From Poronia punctata (Eukaryota > Ascomycota > Sordariomycetes > Xylariales > Xylariaceae), in NCBI GenBank assembly GCA_022579005.1, contig MU401515.1, positions 62,001 through 126,000 of the forward strand: 64,000 nt of DNA. Reading direction: 5' to 3'. The translations under genes were made by a program, and so were the position numbers. Each line of letters opens with the position of its first letter. The first letter of the stretch is position 1. The notes beneath the pieces are model-generated. The model worked only from the letters and a program-made list of their open reading frames with translations. It was not told the DNA's origin and ran no database searches. This document shows, one piece after another, positions 11,692 to 25,070 of this stretch.

Positions 11692-12861
11692 GACGGCAAT
11701 CAGTAGGCGGAGGCGAATGAGGACGAAAAGTCAAAGTCGAGGCGTTGGTTTGGTCTTGTGCGACAGGCTTCTTCCACCCTGTCTTTCCCTTCTCTGTCTC
11801 CTCTCCTCGTGGTACTTTTGTTGTTTGCTGGTTTATTCTTTCACCTTTGACTCTTTCCCCGCAGCTACTATCGGCCACGATGCATCGAGCGGTGGCAATC
11901 TCAATTACATACAGGGTTCGCCGGATTACTACAGGTGGTATGGGCGAACATGGCGTAGTTATCTGGATGCAACAAGCAGGTGATTCTGGCAACGATGACG
12001 GATGGAATAGTAATTCTATTTGCCTCGCAGCTGATACGTCAGTCCCGGACATGCCAGGGTCGGGGGGAGAGAGAGAATAGCGGCAGGCAGAAAGTAGGTA
12101 AGGTCTCCCCGAGACCATAATAAGCGGGCAACGTCGGGTCAGTTCGACTTTCCCGGAAAGGGACGTTACCAAATGACAAGCTGGAGATCCTGGGGTCTTA
12201 ACTTTTTGGGGGTGTTTGTACGTACGTGCATTCGGAGCCGTTATTGTCTACATGTAGGGTTAGAAACTACTCGTAGGTTAGCAGGTAGGTATCTTAGGTG
12301 ATCTTGTCACTTGTACGAGTATCGTAGAGAGTGACTTGGTGTCTCAACTCTCTACTCGTACTGAGCACATATGCCTTGAACCTATCTAACCTAAACTAAA
12401 ACATATTTGCAAGGTTGTAATTGGTAGAATATGGAGGCAGGCACTTTGTTTATGCACTAACGCCCCGCTCCTAGAAAATGCACTAACCTAGAAAGGTTGG
12501 AACTTTACGTAGAAGTGACCAAATGCCCATGCCAAGGTACGTAGGTACTTACATATATCGTAAGTAAACAATGGAATACCTACATTTACCCAAAAACGCG
12601 TCTTGCTACCAAAACCACGTCAACACATATGGCGCTTGCCTCCCCACCACATTTCATGAAATTGTTCAACAACTCTAGAGTCATACCTCCCCCCCTGCAA
12701 TTGGAGGTCCTATTGTTTTCAATCATTCAAGGTTTCTCTCAGTCGGAGCGTATCATCACGTCCTATAACATAATAACGGACAGCCTCTTAATAAAGCAGA
12801 TAACAAACACGCCCTACAGCCCTTGCCATAGTTATCTCTTCACATTACCCGCCCTCTAAAG
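11692..12861. other. divergent intergenic region between the F-box gene and the ApsB/Mto1-like gene
   Basis: Both promoters lie here. Short motifs ACTCGTA/TACGAGT occur three times between 12265 and 12360. A 76-codon upstream frame starts at 12629 and stops two bases before the downstream start codon (see findings). Confidence 0.5.
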
Positions 12862-15800
12862 ATGGACACGCCCAGGACAAACCTGGGTGATGCCACCTAC
12901 CTTGGTCGTCAGCCTCCCGACTTCGACATGACCCAAGAGCCCTCGTTCCAGTCCCCGGGAGCAGACAATAACAATCTACTACAACAAATGCGCACCGGTC
13001 GAGCTGTCAACCTCAGGACGCCGCGAGGCAGTCGGAACCCTTTAGGAGACAAACGAAATCTGCCAGCCGGTCTAGCAGGCGCGGAATTCACCCCTATGCT
13101 CAAGTCTGCCACTCGTAACAGCGCACGCAGGCGTGGCAAGGAGAATACAAACGGCCTAGCCACTCCCGCGCTAGGGAAGATTGAGGAGGATATGGACATG
13201 ACCAACGTCCCAGTCGAGTCTTCTCTGTTCGGCCCATCCCGTAACATATCTTATGTTGAAGCCACACCCCTACCCGAAGTAGACGCCAGCAGCGCCGCGT
13301 CGACGCCTCTAGTACTGCCCACGCGACGTGGAGATAATAAGGGCCCGTTGCAAGACGGCAATCAACTCTCGCTAAGAGAGCAGGAGAGCGTCATCGACAA
13401 GATCGAGAAAGAAAACTTTGGCTTGAAACTCAAGATTCACTTCCTGGAGGAGGCCCTAAGGAAAACCGGTCCTGGCTTTAGCGAGGCTGCAATGAAGGAG
13501 AATACAGAACTCAAGGTGGAAACAGTGACTATGCAGAGGGAGCTATCCAAGTACAAGAAGCACCTGGCATCCGCCGAAAAGGATTTAGAAACGTACCAGC
13601 AGCAGATCTTAGAAGTCCAAGAGAGAGCCAAGAAGAAGTACGCCGACCAGAATCAAAAGGCAGAGAACGACCAACTGCGCCAGGAATCCTCTGAGCTACA
13701 AAGACGGATCGCAGAGCTAGAGCGGAGTCTAGAGCAAGAGAAAAGCAACGTGCTCCGGGCACGAGAGGATGCCGATAGGAAGCACAAAACAGAAATAGAC
13801 CTCTTGCGAGACGATGTTGGCGAACTCGAGGACGAAAACGAGAGGTTGCGACAAGTCATTGCAGGTAGCGAGTCAGCCTCGGCTTCTGTTCAACAAGATA
13901 CATCTCAGCTGCGCAAACGCAATGCAGAGTTAGAGCAAAGTCTAGAGCGAGAAAGGACAAACGTGGTTCGCGCCCAAGAGGATGCAGCCAAGAAGCACAA
14001 ACAAGAAATAGACGGCTTACAGGACGACATTGCCGAGCTAGAGGACGAAAACGAGAAGCTGCGACAAGCCACCACGGGCCGCGAATCAGCTTCGGTTGTT
14101 TCATTACAGCAGGAAGCATCTCAGCTGCGCAGACGCATCGCAGAACTCGAAAAAGACAAAACCCAGGTGCTGCAGGCCCAAGCTGACGCCGATAAGAAGT
14201 ACAAAGAAGAGTCTGAACGGCTGCAAGATGACATTGCCGATCTCGAGGACGAAAATGAGCGGCTGCGACAAACCACGGCGGACCGCGACTCGGCTTCGGC
14301 TTCCTTTGAGCAGGAAGCTTCTCGGCTACGAAAGCACATCACAGAGCTTGAGAATGAAAACCAGAGGCTGCGACAAGCCACTGCAGGTAGCAAGTCGGCC
14401 TCAGCTTCATTCCAGCAGGAAACTTCCCAGCTACGGAAACATATCGAAGAGCTAGAGAACGAAAACGAAAGCCTACGGCAAGCCACAACGGGCAGCAAGT
14501 CAACCACGGCCTTGCTCCAGCAGGAAGCCTTCCAGCTACAGAGTCATATCGAAGAGCTAGAGAACGAAAACGAGAGGCTACGGCAAACCATAACTGGTAG
14601 CAAGTCGACCTCGGCTTCATTCCAGCAGGAAGCGTCCCAATTACGAAGACGCATCACGGAGCTTGAGAACGAAAACCAGAAGCTACGACAAGCTACCACT
14701 GGCAGCGAGTCGGCCTCCCAGCTGCGCAAACAAATTGCAGAGCTAGAGCAAGATCTAGAGCGAGAGAGAAGTCGTCTGCTCCGGGCCCAACAAGATGCCG
14801 AAAAGAAGCACCAGGCAGAAATCGACCAGCTACGGAACGCCAAAGAGAACCTTTCGTCCAAAGAACAGAAGCTGCAAGACGCACTGGACAGCGAGATGCG
14901 GCGACACAAGAGCGTAGAAGCCACGCTCAACCGTCAAATCGAAGACCTCCGACATGACCTGGACAAGGAACAAGGCGAGACTGAGAGGCACAAGAGCAAA
15001 ACAACGGCGCTTAATCGTCAGATCGAGGAACTACGAATCGACCTAGAGAAGCACCAGGACGATGCCGAGTGGCACAAGAGAAAGGAAGCCGCACTTACCC
15101 GTCAAATCGAAGAACTCCGACGCGACTTGGAAACCGAACTGGGCGAGCCGGAGCGAAACAAGAGTCAAGAAGCCGCGTTCAATCGCCAGATCCAAGAGCT
15201 CCGACGGGACCTGGAGAAACAACAGGATGAGACCGAGTGGCATAAGAGAAAAGAAGCCGCACTCAACCGACAGATCGAGGAGGTCCGACGCGACCTAGAG
15301 AAAGAGCAGGGCGAGGCTGAGCGGCACAGGAGCAAAGAAGCCGTGCTCCAGCGTCAGATCGAGGAAGTCCGGGAGGAGCTGCGCCAGAGCGAGCTAGATA
15401 ACCAGGCTCTAGCCGAAAAGATTGAAGAACTAGAGGACGAAGTCGAAGTCCTCCAGGCCACCCTAGACGAAGAATCGGAAGATGCCAGCCAGAAGCTGAG
15501 GGAAGCGGACGAGCTGTGCCAGGATCTCAGGCGACAACTGGAAGCTTCCAAGCGGGACCAAGCGCGGCGGGCTGACCGCCTAGGCCGACTCGAAGACGCC
15601 GACCAGGTGGCCGAGAGGCTAAGACAACAACTGGAAGAAGCGTCGCAGAAGCTTCACCAGTCGGAGCAGGAATGCGCCGATCTCAAGCAGGAAGCCGAGG
15701 CAGAGGCTAGGCATCAGTCGAGAGAAGCTAGGCAGACAGGCCGGACAACGGAGGATATAAAACGACAGCTCGCACGAGCACAGAAAGAGGCGTCCAAGGC

Positions 15801-16655
15801 CCAGAGCACATGCGACGATCTGCGTTCCCAGCTCAAGGCGGCAAAGCAGGAACTTGAATACGCAACACCCCTATGTGGCCAGCTTCGCGAGGAACTCGAA
15901 CGGGTCCAGACGGAACGCGATACCTTCCAGGCGTCGGCGGCGAAGCTTCAGTACGACTGCGACCGACTATACAAGGGAGCGCAGGAAGCCCTGACCTGGC
16001 TCCAGGCTCAAAAGGCCCAGCAGGCCCAACAAGGCCAACAAGGCCAACAGCAGAACCCGAGCAGGTCAGACACGCCGGCCACGGTCAAACAGGCGGCCAT
16101 GGCCACATTCCGATACGGCGACGTCGTCTTGGACGTGGTAGACCAGAAAGACCACGAAGCGGTGATACGCGCTGCCGACGCGGCGAAACGACGACACAAG
16201 AAGGAGATTCGTGGCATGACACTGCAGATAGAGTGGATGCAGGCACGCTGGGAACGCGAATTCAGAATGCGGTCTGACTGTGCTTTTGCCAAGAAATATC
16301 TCCAATTACAACTAGACATTGCTCACGCCTGGTAAGTTTTTTTCTCTCTTCTCCCTGAACCCACACCCCCTCCTTTTCTTGAAACCATGACTGACGGGAT
16401 TACTCCTATAGCAACAAGGCGAATCTCCGTAGACTGGCTCAAATCCACAAGGATCTAGGCATCAAGTCGCCCGACGACCTCCTGACGGAGAAGAAGAAGA
16501 TCCGCAAGCCTACCAACAAACTCAAAGTCTTCGTAGCCGTCATCCGGGCAGTGGCTCGCATGCGGTTATACGCAAATAAATGGGGCGAGCAGGAGAAGAC
16601 GAGATTAAAGCTCGTCGCAGCATGGGATGCGAATAAGAAGATGATAACTTCATGA
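12862..16655 (+). CDS. apsB: spindle-pole/septal MTOC coiled-coil protein, ApsB/Mto1 (centrosomin) family
   Basis: In the family this protein recruits gamma-tubulin complexes to spindle-pole bodies and other microtubule-organising centres. Two exons (12862-16331 and 16412-16655) give 1237 residues. Residues 1-165 are low-complexity with basic patches. A centrosomin motif-1 (Cnn_1N) follows at about 168-230 (REQESVIDKIEKENFGLKLK). Residues about 230-1085 are almost unbroken coiled coil with 35-residue repeats (320-620) and 28-residue repeats (690-835). The C-terminus (about 1100-1237), with IEWMQARWERE, FAKKYLQLQLDIAHAC and NKANLRRLAQIHKDLG, matches the Mto2-binding/MTOC-targeting end of Mto1. 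The intron is GTAAGT...TATAG in phase 2 and sits inside that domain, as expected for a late conserved intron. A Gln-rich spacer (AQQGQQGQQQ) precedes the C-terminal domain. Confidence 0.9.
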
Positions 16656-18060
16656 TTGACCAAGACGTGTTGGAATTGTTGAGACTGCTGTCGGAGCAAA
16701 GACAAAAAAAACAAACAAACACTTGTCCATTGTTATACTGTTGTTGTTTCTTTTGAGAATTGGCATATCGAGCGATGGATATAAAGGCGGGTTTCGGGGT
16801 TTGGGACATGGGAAGGGGCGTTTAGATTCTTTCTCGGTAAAGGGAAGGGTATGGGCTGGGTTATTCTTTGTTGATGTAACCAAGCGTGTGGTGTGTTTTG
16901 TCGCATACATACAGCAGCAGAATGCTAAACCTGGAGGGGGAGACAAATAAGAAATATACTTTGAAACGAAGTATCATCAATGTGCATTGTTTTATGTCAC
17001 GAATTGTTATCGTGGTCCCATCCATTTTTGTGCGTTTACAAGTATAATAACATGTTTTCGTACCGTACATGATGTCTTTCGTTATTGCAGGTTTGATGAT
17101 ATATTATATACTTTGGAAATATGTCAATATGTTGCAGGGAACCCCAACATCTCCTTTCCCTGGTTCTGAACTTTGTCCATGACTATGTCGTGCTCTCTAG
17201 TAAATTAACTAGTAGTAGCATTTCCTAGGAGTACCTAGTTATAAGATGCCTGGTAGACTACATATATTTATCGACACCTCCCGCATGCCTTGTATCTAGG
17301 GCTGCCAGGTAATATATTTACGCCATGGTGCCAAAAGGATATAATTCCGTAACTCTACTGTCGAAAGTGTCGAGGATGTACCAAAGTGAGAGGTTACCTA
17401 CATCAGGTGATCAACAGTATGTGTACCTACTAGTACCTAGGTAGTATGTATGCAGAAAAATAAAAATAAAAGGAGATGGCGGACTTGGTTATTAGGGAGT
17501 TAGCTAGTCTAGGTTATAACTACCCCTAGACCGAAGAAGGCAAGGTTTTTAACCAACCGCTTCACCGTTATATTAGGAGAGTATATCCGTCGATCCCTTT
17601 GATAATTACCTAGGCCCTAGGGTGCCATGAGGGTGGCCTCCCTTGGCAACGGAATATACGTGTATGTGTACGTAGGAGGAAGTGGGAATTCGCGGGGACC
17701 GGTAAAATCTTGAGTAGATATATTTAACTTACCCTGATGATAGGGGCTCTTTTGGGGGGTTTAAGAAGAAACCCTGTCCGGCTGATGGGTACCTAGCTAT
17801 ACAGGACTGTCATCACCTAACCTTGATGTTTATGTATCCAAGGAGGCTCTGTCTAACTGACTAGGTTAGGGGTTTTCTATAGCCTTACGGAGAAGCTGAT
17901 TATGGAGATTTCGGGCCTTCTTGTTGACTGTTGCTGCTGTGGAGGTCTAAGCCTAACGTTTGTTGGCCTGCAACGTAAACTTATTTTTTTTCAACGTCCA
18001 TATGCAGATTCGGGATAAAAGATGATTGATGACGGAGGTCTTAGATAGATGTGCGCTTTC

Positions 18061-18092
18061 ATGTATGTATGTATGTATGTATGTACGTATGT
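18061..18092. repeat. (ATGT)n microsatellite
   Basis: Tandem ATGT units, the last one interrupted by ACGT. Confidence 0.9.
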
Positions 18093-21000
18093 CTGCTTGC
18101 ATGTGTGCATACAAGGTAATATGTACGTGTAGTATAGGTTACGGTAGATGTTTAACACTAGTATATACTTACCTAGACGGACATGTGATACCTATTTCTA
18201 TCCTGGCCAGGAAGGTAAGTAACTTTAGGTAAGGTAATTTGGATGTAACGGCGGCTATGCTATGCTGTCTCAATGGGTAAGACATTTATCGTACATCTTA
18301 GATGGGGCCCAGATGTGTGGTCCTTTTTCGATATAACCTTGTTAGTTTATTGGAGTTGTAGGTATTGTATGTATGTACTGTGTATGTATGTTGGCTTTTT
18401 CAGGGTTCTTCCCAAATCATCGGGTTTCCCAGTGTGGCTGGCGCATGCGTTTTCAGGAACAAGCCCGGTGTAACCGAGTTTATACACGTACGAGTATGTC
18501 TATGTTTATTCAATAGCTTCACTTTTGGCACATGTAACCTGTACTCGTAGGTTAGATACCGAGGTATGTAAGAGGACAAGTGTTCGCAACACTAGATAGC
18601 ATGACGTTACGTGCCATTCCGACACTGTAAACTCTGCTTCAAGAATTAAAGAAGTGTGTACGGCATTTAGGTAGCACGGCGTTGTGTAAACTGGAAGCAC
18701 CGAACCGGAATATTCTAAATATTTGGAATGTTTGGATTGACATTTACCGAATTAAAGGAAGTAGCGGTAAACATCCGCTGGCCGGGAATCTCGCGCCATG
18801 CATTTACCTCTATTCCTACAGCGGAGATACTAATGTTATCGAGTATACAATATAAAAGAAAGTAGGTATACCTATTCCCTAGCCTACCTTGTGACGTCGG
18901 CAGGAGGATAAACACAAAAAATTATCAGACAAAGGCTTTGGGCCTTGGCAGACCGACCTTTGAGTTGTAATTACTTGTGAAAGTGGGAAAATGAAAATTA
19001 ATAAGAAAGACAATTATTGCAGCATACCCCAGCATTGCATTAGACTTACATGTGTACTAATACCATTACGGAATAGCGTATAGCTGTTAGTCTCCGATAG
19101 TCCCACGTGATTGGCTAGAAAGTCTATATTCAGGTGAGCTCTTTTGCACGGGTTTGCCGGCCTATTTCCTCATCAAGTCGACTTGCAGATTGTAAAATTG
19201 AAATTTTGAAAAGGAACAGACCAACCATGACATTTTCTCTTTCCTGCACGACGACGTGTCGAAGACCTCATCGTTCGCGCCCATGTCTGTCAAACAATCA
19301 AAAGCGAACAGATAGCCAAGATGGGGAGATATCGGGAACATCAGGGTCTTTTTTCCCCATGGATTGCCCGCATGGAAACGGAGTACCGCGAGGTCCGAAA
19401 AAACGCGTCTATCTACCCGTGCCTCCCCCCCCTAAATAATCGGTACCTAACCTAAGCTGGGGTAATATGTATCTTTCATGGAATAATACACTTCCACAAG
19501 CAGATATACCCAACATATGGTACACGTAAAATGGTTTGTGCGGTTATGTATAGGAAGGCCCGATGCTATCTAGGTAAAGTACCCATGGAGCGTGATATGT
19601 GTATGATGTGCGTATCGCTCCGCTTCCTATCCGTAGGTGTACAAGTACACGCTTACTCATCCTATCCCGTCATGATCAACAAACCGAACCGCTGGCTTGA
19701 GCTAGGTAGTACCTAACCTAGGTGCCGTGGCTGCATCAACGTCTTGCCCTCCCGCACGGCATCGCCGGACGGAGAAAAATAAACTTTTCTTATGCTGTTG
19801 TTACGTTGTAGGGCATGAGGCGGTATCGGTGAAGAAATAGTGCATTGAGCGAATGCATCAATACCGACCTATACTATGTTTGTGTAGCCTGTATGGGGGC
19901 AGACCTTTTCCCTTGGCGTGTTACGTAACCCGGATATGCTACGAGTATGTAGCACAATGTGGTTCGCTTCCCTTATGGCATCGATGACACAAAATGGCTA
20001 CTTACGATGAAAGCCTATCTATGTAGACACCTGAAGCTTTGAGTTTGATGGTAGCGGTGCGAGTTGACGAATATATTTACACGGACACCGCTTGGAGAGA
20101 GAAATCGTCGCCAAAGTTGGGAGATGAAACGTGACTTTTTTCGCTATCCACGGCTTCTTCAACGGCCAAGTTACACAGATAACTGCAAAACAAAGTACGC
20201 GTTACCAAGATCATGGAAGAGAGGAAAAAGGGCCCTCGAACCTCCATACTCGTACTCGTAGTAAGTCTAGCAAAGCTGTTATTACATACATATCAAAACC
20301 GTCTTGGACAAACCTCATTGGTGCACCAGGCATCTGTAATAATGTGTAAACGAAATTACAAAGTGGACTGACTGCACTACAATATGTTATACTGGCAGAT
20401 TACCTAGCCCAAGGTAAGTACTTATGGTTTTGTAATTATTTGTATTTCCTTGCATATTATTAGGACGGCCAGTTCGTTAGGAGTTTTGACACAACTCATT
20501 CATCGCGTACTTGTATACGATATGATGCCCGAGGTATAGAATAAGGTATCAACGTTGGGTACGTCTAGGGTAGGAGGTATGTACCGTGTTGAATGGATCT
20601 GGAATGTGGTGTGCCCCATATGACTGGGACTTTGTGCATTACCTGATTTCTTACGTGTAGATGGCTGGTAATTATAAATTTAACGTAGAAAATGTACGAG
20701 TAGTGATAAGATGTACGGAACTAGGTAAGTACCCAGATGGCTTCTTTACTGGTTCATCCAAGAAAACCCTTTCTTCTTCAACTTGAGAAGCAGCAAAACC
20801 CCAAACACAACCCCCTGCGACCTGAATCTGTACATGCATAGGATGATACCTAGTATTTTTCGACAGTGTTACATTATGAGAATGCCGCGCGCGCAGTTGA
20901 CAAGCCGGCCCCGCTTTCAGAAGCCCTACGACAACTCCGATTCCTTGCGCTCTCTCCCTTTTTTTCTCGCTAATGGAAAAACACTGTGCAGCCACCTACG

Positions 21001-21436
21001 ATATCACTGATAGGGTGATGGGACACAGACATGACAGAGTACTCGTAGGGTAAGGTATGTATTTACTCGTCCAATTGTACGCACGATGCAGCTTGTAAGT
21101 GTTAGGGCAAGTAGGTGCGCATATTTACCATCTAGTTTTCGAGTATTAATCCATTACTAAAGTAATCAATTTGTTTTGCCAACCCCGGAATGACCTTTGA
21201 ATAGCTTCACAGCCTCAATAATGATCGTCCCTTTTAGCTGTTTACCTCCACTCCTTTGCAGACTATACGTGTAGATTGTAGAAGCAGATAATTCTACTTG
21301 TTAATACAACTTACGGGTAAGGCGCAAGGCTGTGCCGTGTTCAGCACCACCCCATCATCGACCCAAGATGCGTCTATCTGCAACTATATGCACGGCTCGT
21401 TTTGACCGTTTGAAGTTTTTCTTGTCTTTGTGTTGT

Positions 21437-21462
21437 GTTGTTGTTGTTGTTGTTGTTGTTGT
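21437..21462. repeat. (GTT)n microsatellite
   Basis: Uninterrupted GTT/TTG repeat of about eight units, ending in GTCGTC. Confidence 0.9.
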
Positions 21463-22083
21463 CGTCATGTAGCTCGGCGCTTATGACGGGAGCAACAGAG
21501 AGACCGGGGTTGAGAAACCACACCCTTCCCCACCGCTCCTGCTTAAGCTATCGCCGCCTTGGCATCAGTCTAGCCTCTTACGAGTACAACCTAGCCCTTT
21601 GTTCTTCGACTTCGCTCCCTCAAAGTACAAAAACACTGATCATCACAATTGTGCTTGTTTTAGATCCATTAGCATATCATCAATATCTATCTACTACCTT
21701 ACGCTTGACCACCATCGACCTTGCATCGGGTTCAGAAAGGTTATATATCACGGTGCCCTCGCAGCCTGCCGTCCGGACGTCGAGGTTTGACATCATATTC
21801 CGCGACTGAGGGTCATATATCTCTTCCGACACGCCGAAACCCCACTCGTTAGGTAGTCCCTGTCTTTTCGCGACGCCGTACCAACCGCCAGCTCTTCTCC
21901 GATAGCCGTCTCTGCAAAGCATTTGCTACTTGTTGGTCAACGCGATTATCGACGAACATTGAGCCGAATCCGCCTACGCTTGGATAGAACCACACACATA
22001 TACGCCGTCATTATACGTACATGCACATACATACGCACGTATAGTCGCTGGTTTGCTCGCGTGGATATACCTAGTCTATAGAT

Positions 22084-24187
22084 ATGTCCTACAATTACGG
22101 TTACCCTGGCGGATACGCTCCGCCGCAACAGCAACCGCAACAACATCACGGCAGTTATTATCCTCAGTACGATTGCTCAATCATTGGCTGAAGTCGTCTA
22201 CCAATCGCGTTCATGAAGCTGACACACTGTTCTGTTCCTCAGGCCCCCTCAGGGCTATCACGGCTATCCTCCCCAACAAGCGCAGCCACCGTATTACAGC
22301 CAGGTAACTCAAGATGCACTCTGTTTCGCGCAAGGTGTGTATGAAGCGCCTGGTTAACCAGCTACTCGCATAGCCCCCGCCTCCACAACAACATCAGGTG
22401 CATCATCCGCAACAACCACCACCACAGGGAAATTATCAGTATGGACGACCATGTAAGGAAAAAAAAGAGCCCATCTCGTCTATTGCGGCATGAGACTTGA
22501 GACATGAGCCTTGTAGAGTCCCCGACTGACGCGCTTGATCGCTTCGCTCAGATATGCCTACCACAAACTCGAATTCATACAACCATGGCAATTACGGCGC
22601 GCCACCTCCGCCGCCAGCCGGTCCGCAACATTTCGGCCATGGAGCGCCACAAGGCTACGCTTTTCGCTATAGCAACTGCACGGGACGGCGGAAGGCGCTT
22701 CTTGTGGGGATAAACTACTTTGGCCAACGGGGCCAGCTGCGGGGCTGCATCAACGACGTGCGGAACATGTCGGCTTATCTAGTCGAGCATTTTGGGTATA
22801 AGCGGGAAGACATGGTCATATTGACCGACGACCAGCAGAATCCCATGAGCCAGCCGACGAAACAAAATCTTCTCCGGGCTATGCATTGGCTCGTCAAGGA
22901 TGCCAGGCCAAACGACTCGCTGTTTTTCCACTATTCAGGTACGTCTACCTCCTCGTTTGCCCGCTTTCCGTCTTTGCCGATACGCCGGGGGGGTGATGGA
23001 TAGGGCAATGTGATGAGCTTGTCTTTAGCAGTTCGTCATTAACGAAATTTTGGATGCATAGGTCATGGTGGGCAGACAAAGGACTTGGATGGCGACGAGC
23101 CCGATGGATACGACGAAGTCATCTACCCCGTAGATTTCCGCCAAGTCGGCCATATCACCGACGATGAGATGCATAGGATCATGGTCCGACCGCTGCAGGC
23201 CGGAGTGCGACTTACAGCCATATTCGATTCATGTCACTCGGGCACAGCTTTGGACTTGCCCTACATATACTCGACGCAAGGTATCCTCAAGGAGCCCAAC
23301 CTGGCCAAAGAGGCCGGCCAGGGCCTACTTGGTGTTATATCGTCTTATAGCCAAGGTGATCTTGGTGGTGTAGCGAGCAATATCATGGGCTTCTTTAAAA
23401 AGGCCACTGGCGGCGAAGATGCTCACAACAGGGCCCTGGCCACCAAGACCTCGGCCGCAGATGTCATCATGCTGTCTGGTAGCAAAGATGACCAAACCTC
23501 GTTCGTATACCCTTTCTTCCACCCCTCTCACCCTCCTCTTCACCCCCTTTTTTCTTTAGATATGGACGTACCGGCTCCCCTATCTTGTCTAGCTCCAGCC
23601 CATACATCTGAATCGTCTACGTGGGAATTGCCTTTTGAGAATGAAGGATATATGTTTTCTTTTGGGTAGAGATAAGGGGCATATGTAGATAGAGTTTAAG
23701 TTTTTTTCTTTTTTTCGCCTTAGATGGGAGTCGCAGGGCCATCATGCGCCGCGGTTCTGCATCTAGGGCGACGGGTTACGTTGGCTCGGGCGCTCCTGGA
23801 CGCCAATCACCTATCCTCCCCGCTCCCCGCTCCCTGTCTCCTTTCTTTTCCTTTCCTTCCCTTCTCTTCTGCTCTACTCGGCTATCTATGTCCAGTCGTC
23901 CACGCTGCTAACTCCTCTCGAATTCTAATAGGGCCGACGCTACTATCGCATCTCAGGCTACTGGAGCCATGTCCTGGGCCTTTATTACGGCTCTCAAGAA
24001 GAAACCCCAGCAAAGTTACGTGCAGCTACTTAACAGCATCCGTGATGAGCTGGCCACCAAGTATTCGCAGAAGCCTCAACTCTCCTGTAGTCACCCACTG
24101 AGTAAGGACCCGGACCTCCTGGGACGAGTAGTCGTAGCCTCATACTGACATACTCATTTAGACACGAATCTCCTCTTCGTCATGTAA
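22084..24187 (+). CDS. MCA1: type I metacaspase
   Basis: This is an Arg/Lys-specific cysteine protease of the caspase fold, linked in fungi to stress, protein quality control and cell death. Seven exons (22084-22166, 22243-22303, 22374-22452, 22552-22938, 23062-23500, 23932-24101, 24162-24187) give 414 residues with consistent phases. The first about 95 residues are a Pro/Gln/Tyr/Gly-rich prodomain spread over three tiny exons. The p20-like domain starts near [13 protein letters not shown]. The catalytic dyad is His205 (SGHGG) and Cys261 (DSCHSG). The p10-like end includes [15 protein letters not shown] and MSWAF. The C-terminus is NTNLLFVM. Intron 5 is 431 bases with an unusual GTTCGT donor, required to restore DDQTS-ADA. 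No catalytic residue is missing. Confidence 0.93.
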
Positions 24188-25070
24188 ATCAGCCTGGATG
24201 AGAGTTATCCAAGCGTCCGGAGGGGAGGGTATCTCCTCGAAGCACCGATGAAAACCAACCATGCATGGACTGTGCTGAATTTTACTTTCTGGTGTTAACG
24301 ATGGTCTACGCAAAAGGGCGAGACTGGCTGGGCGGCTCCACGTCATTTCAAATTTACACAAAAAACCGGGGCGAAAAAAGAAAGGAAAACCTTGCTGTGT
24401 ACTGGCGTAATCGTTTTTGGAAAGCAGACTTGCTTGATGAGATAACGACTGGATTTTCTCTCTTCCTGCCCCTTTTCCTGGCCTGGGTAGGAAATAATTC
24501 GGATTGGATGAATGGATGAATGACAAACGGGCGGCGGCTTTCTGCTGTTTTTTTAAAATCGTATTTCCACCCTTCTTTTGCTTCTTTGGTAAAGAATTGA
24601 ATTCTTTTACACTTGTGCTTGTTTGTTTGTTTGTGTCTATCTCTGCTGCGCTACCTATGACGATGACGGCTACCTAAGGCTATACATACTTTCGCTCGCC
24701 CCCCCCTTGTATGATTTTATGCTTACATATTATATAATCCGTTTAGCTTTTTGAAATGGAATATTTATTGAAAGCGGGCCTATGCTGAATAATCCTGGTA
24801 ATAATATATATATTATCGTCACTGTGTCAATGAGCCAACATTACGGTAGGAAAGAACAAAAAACAGGAACAGGGTGTGTATCCATTTAGGCATTGTCTTA
24901 TTCACACCACGAATATGGCGTGGCGCTGTAGAGCTATATCGGCCTGACAACACATGTACACCCACAGTCGAAGCCGGTGTGCTGATATGTGTAGGCCCTA
25001 TCTATCCAAAGGGAAAAATGTGTCTATAGATGACAGCGCTCCGTCACGTCAGTAACCGACCAGAAGCGCG
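24188..25070. other. convergent intergenic region
   Basis: This separates the 3' ends of the metacaspase and the leftward gene at 25071. T-rich stretches and no gene are seen. Confidence 0.5.

Larger units (their letters stand above)
16656..22083. other. gene-poor region, 5.4 kb
   Basis: I found no supportable gene. Open frames near 19134-19439 and 20672-20995 lack protein-like composition or proper starts. The stretch is dense in TACCTA/TAGGTA and ACTCGTA/TACGAGT motifs, and holds two microsatellites (18061-18092 and 21437-21462). The metacaspase promoter lies at the right end. Confidence 0.5.

Noticed and set aside
19134..19439. 101-codon frame in the gene-poor region
   Set aside because: It begins at GTG, is Ser/Arg/Pro-rich without domain character, and has no neighbouring exon.
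20672..20995. 107-codon minus-strand frame
   Set aside because: No recognisable domain and no splice or conservation clue; likely chance.
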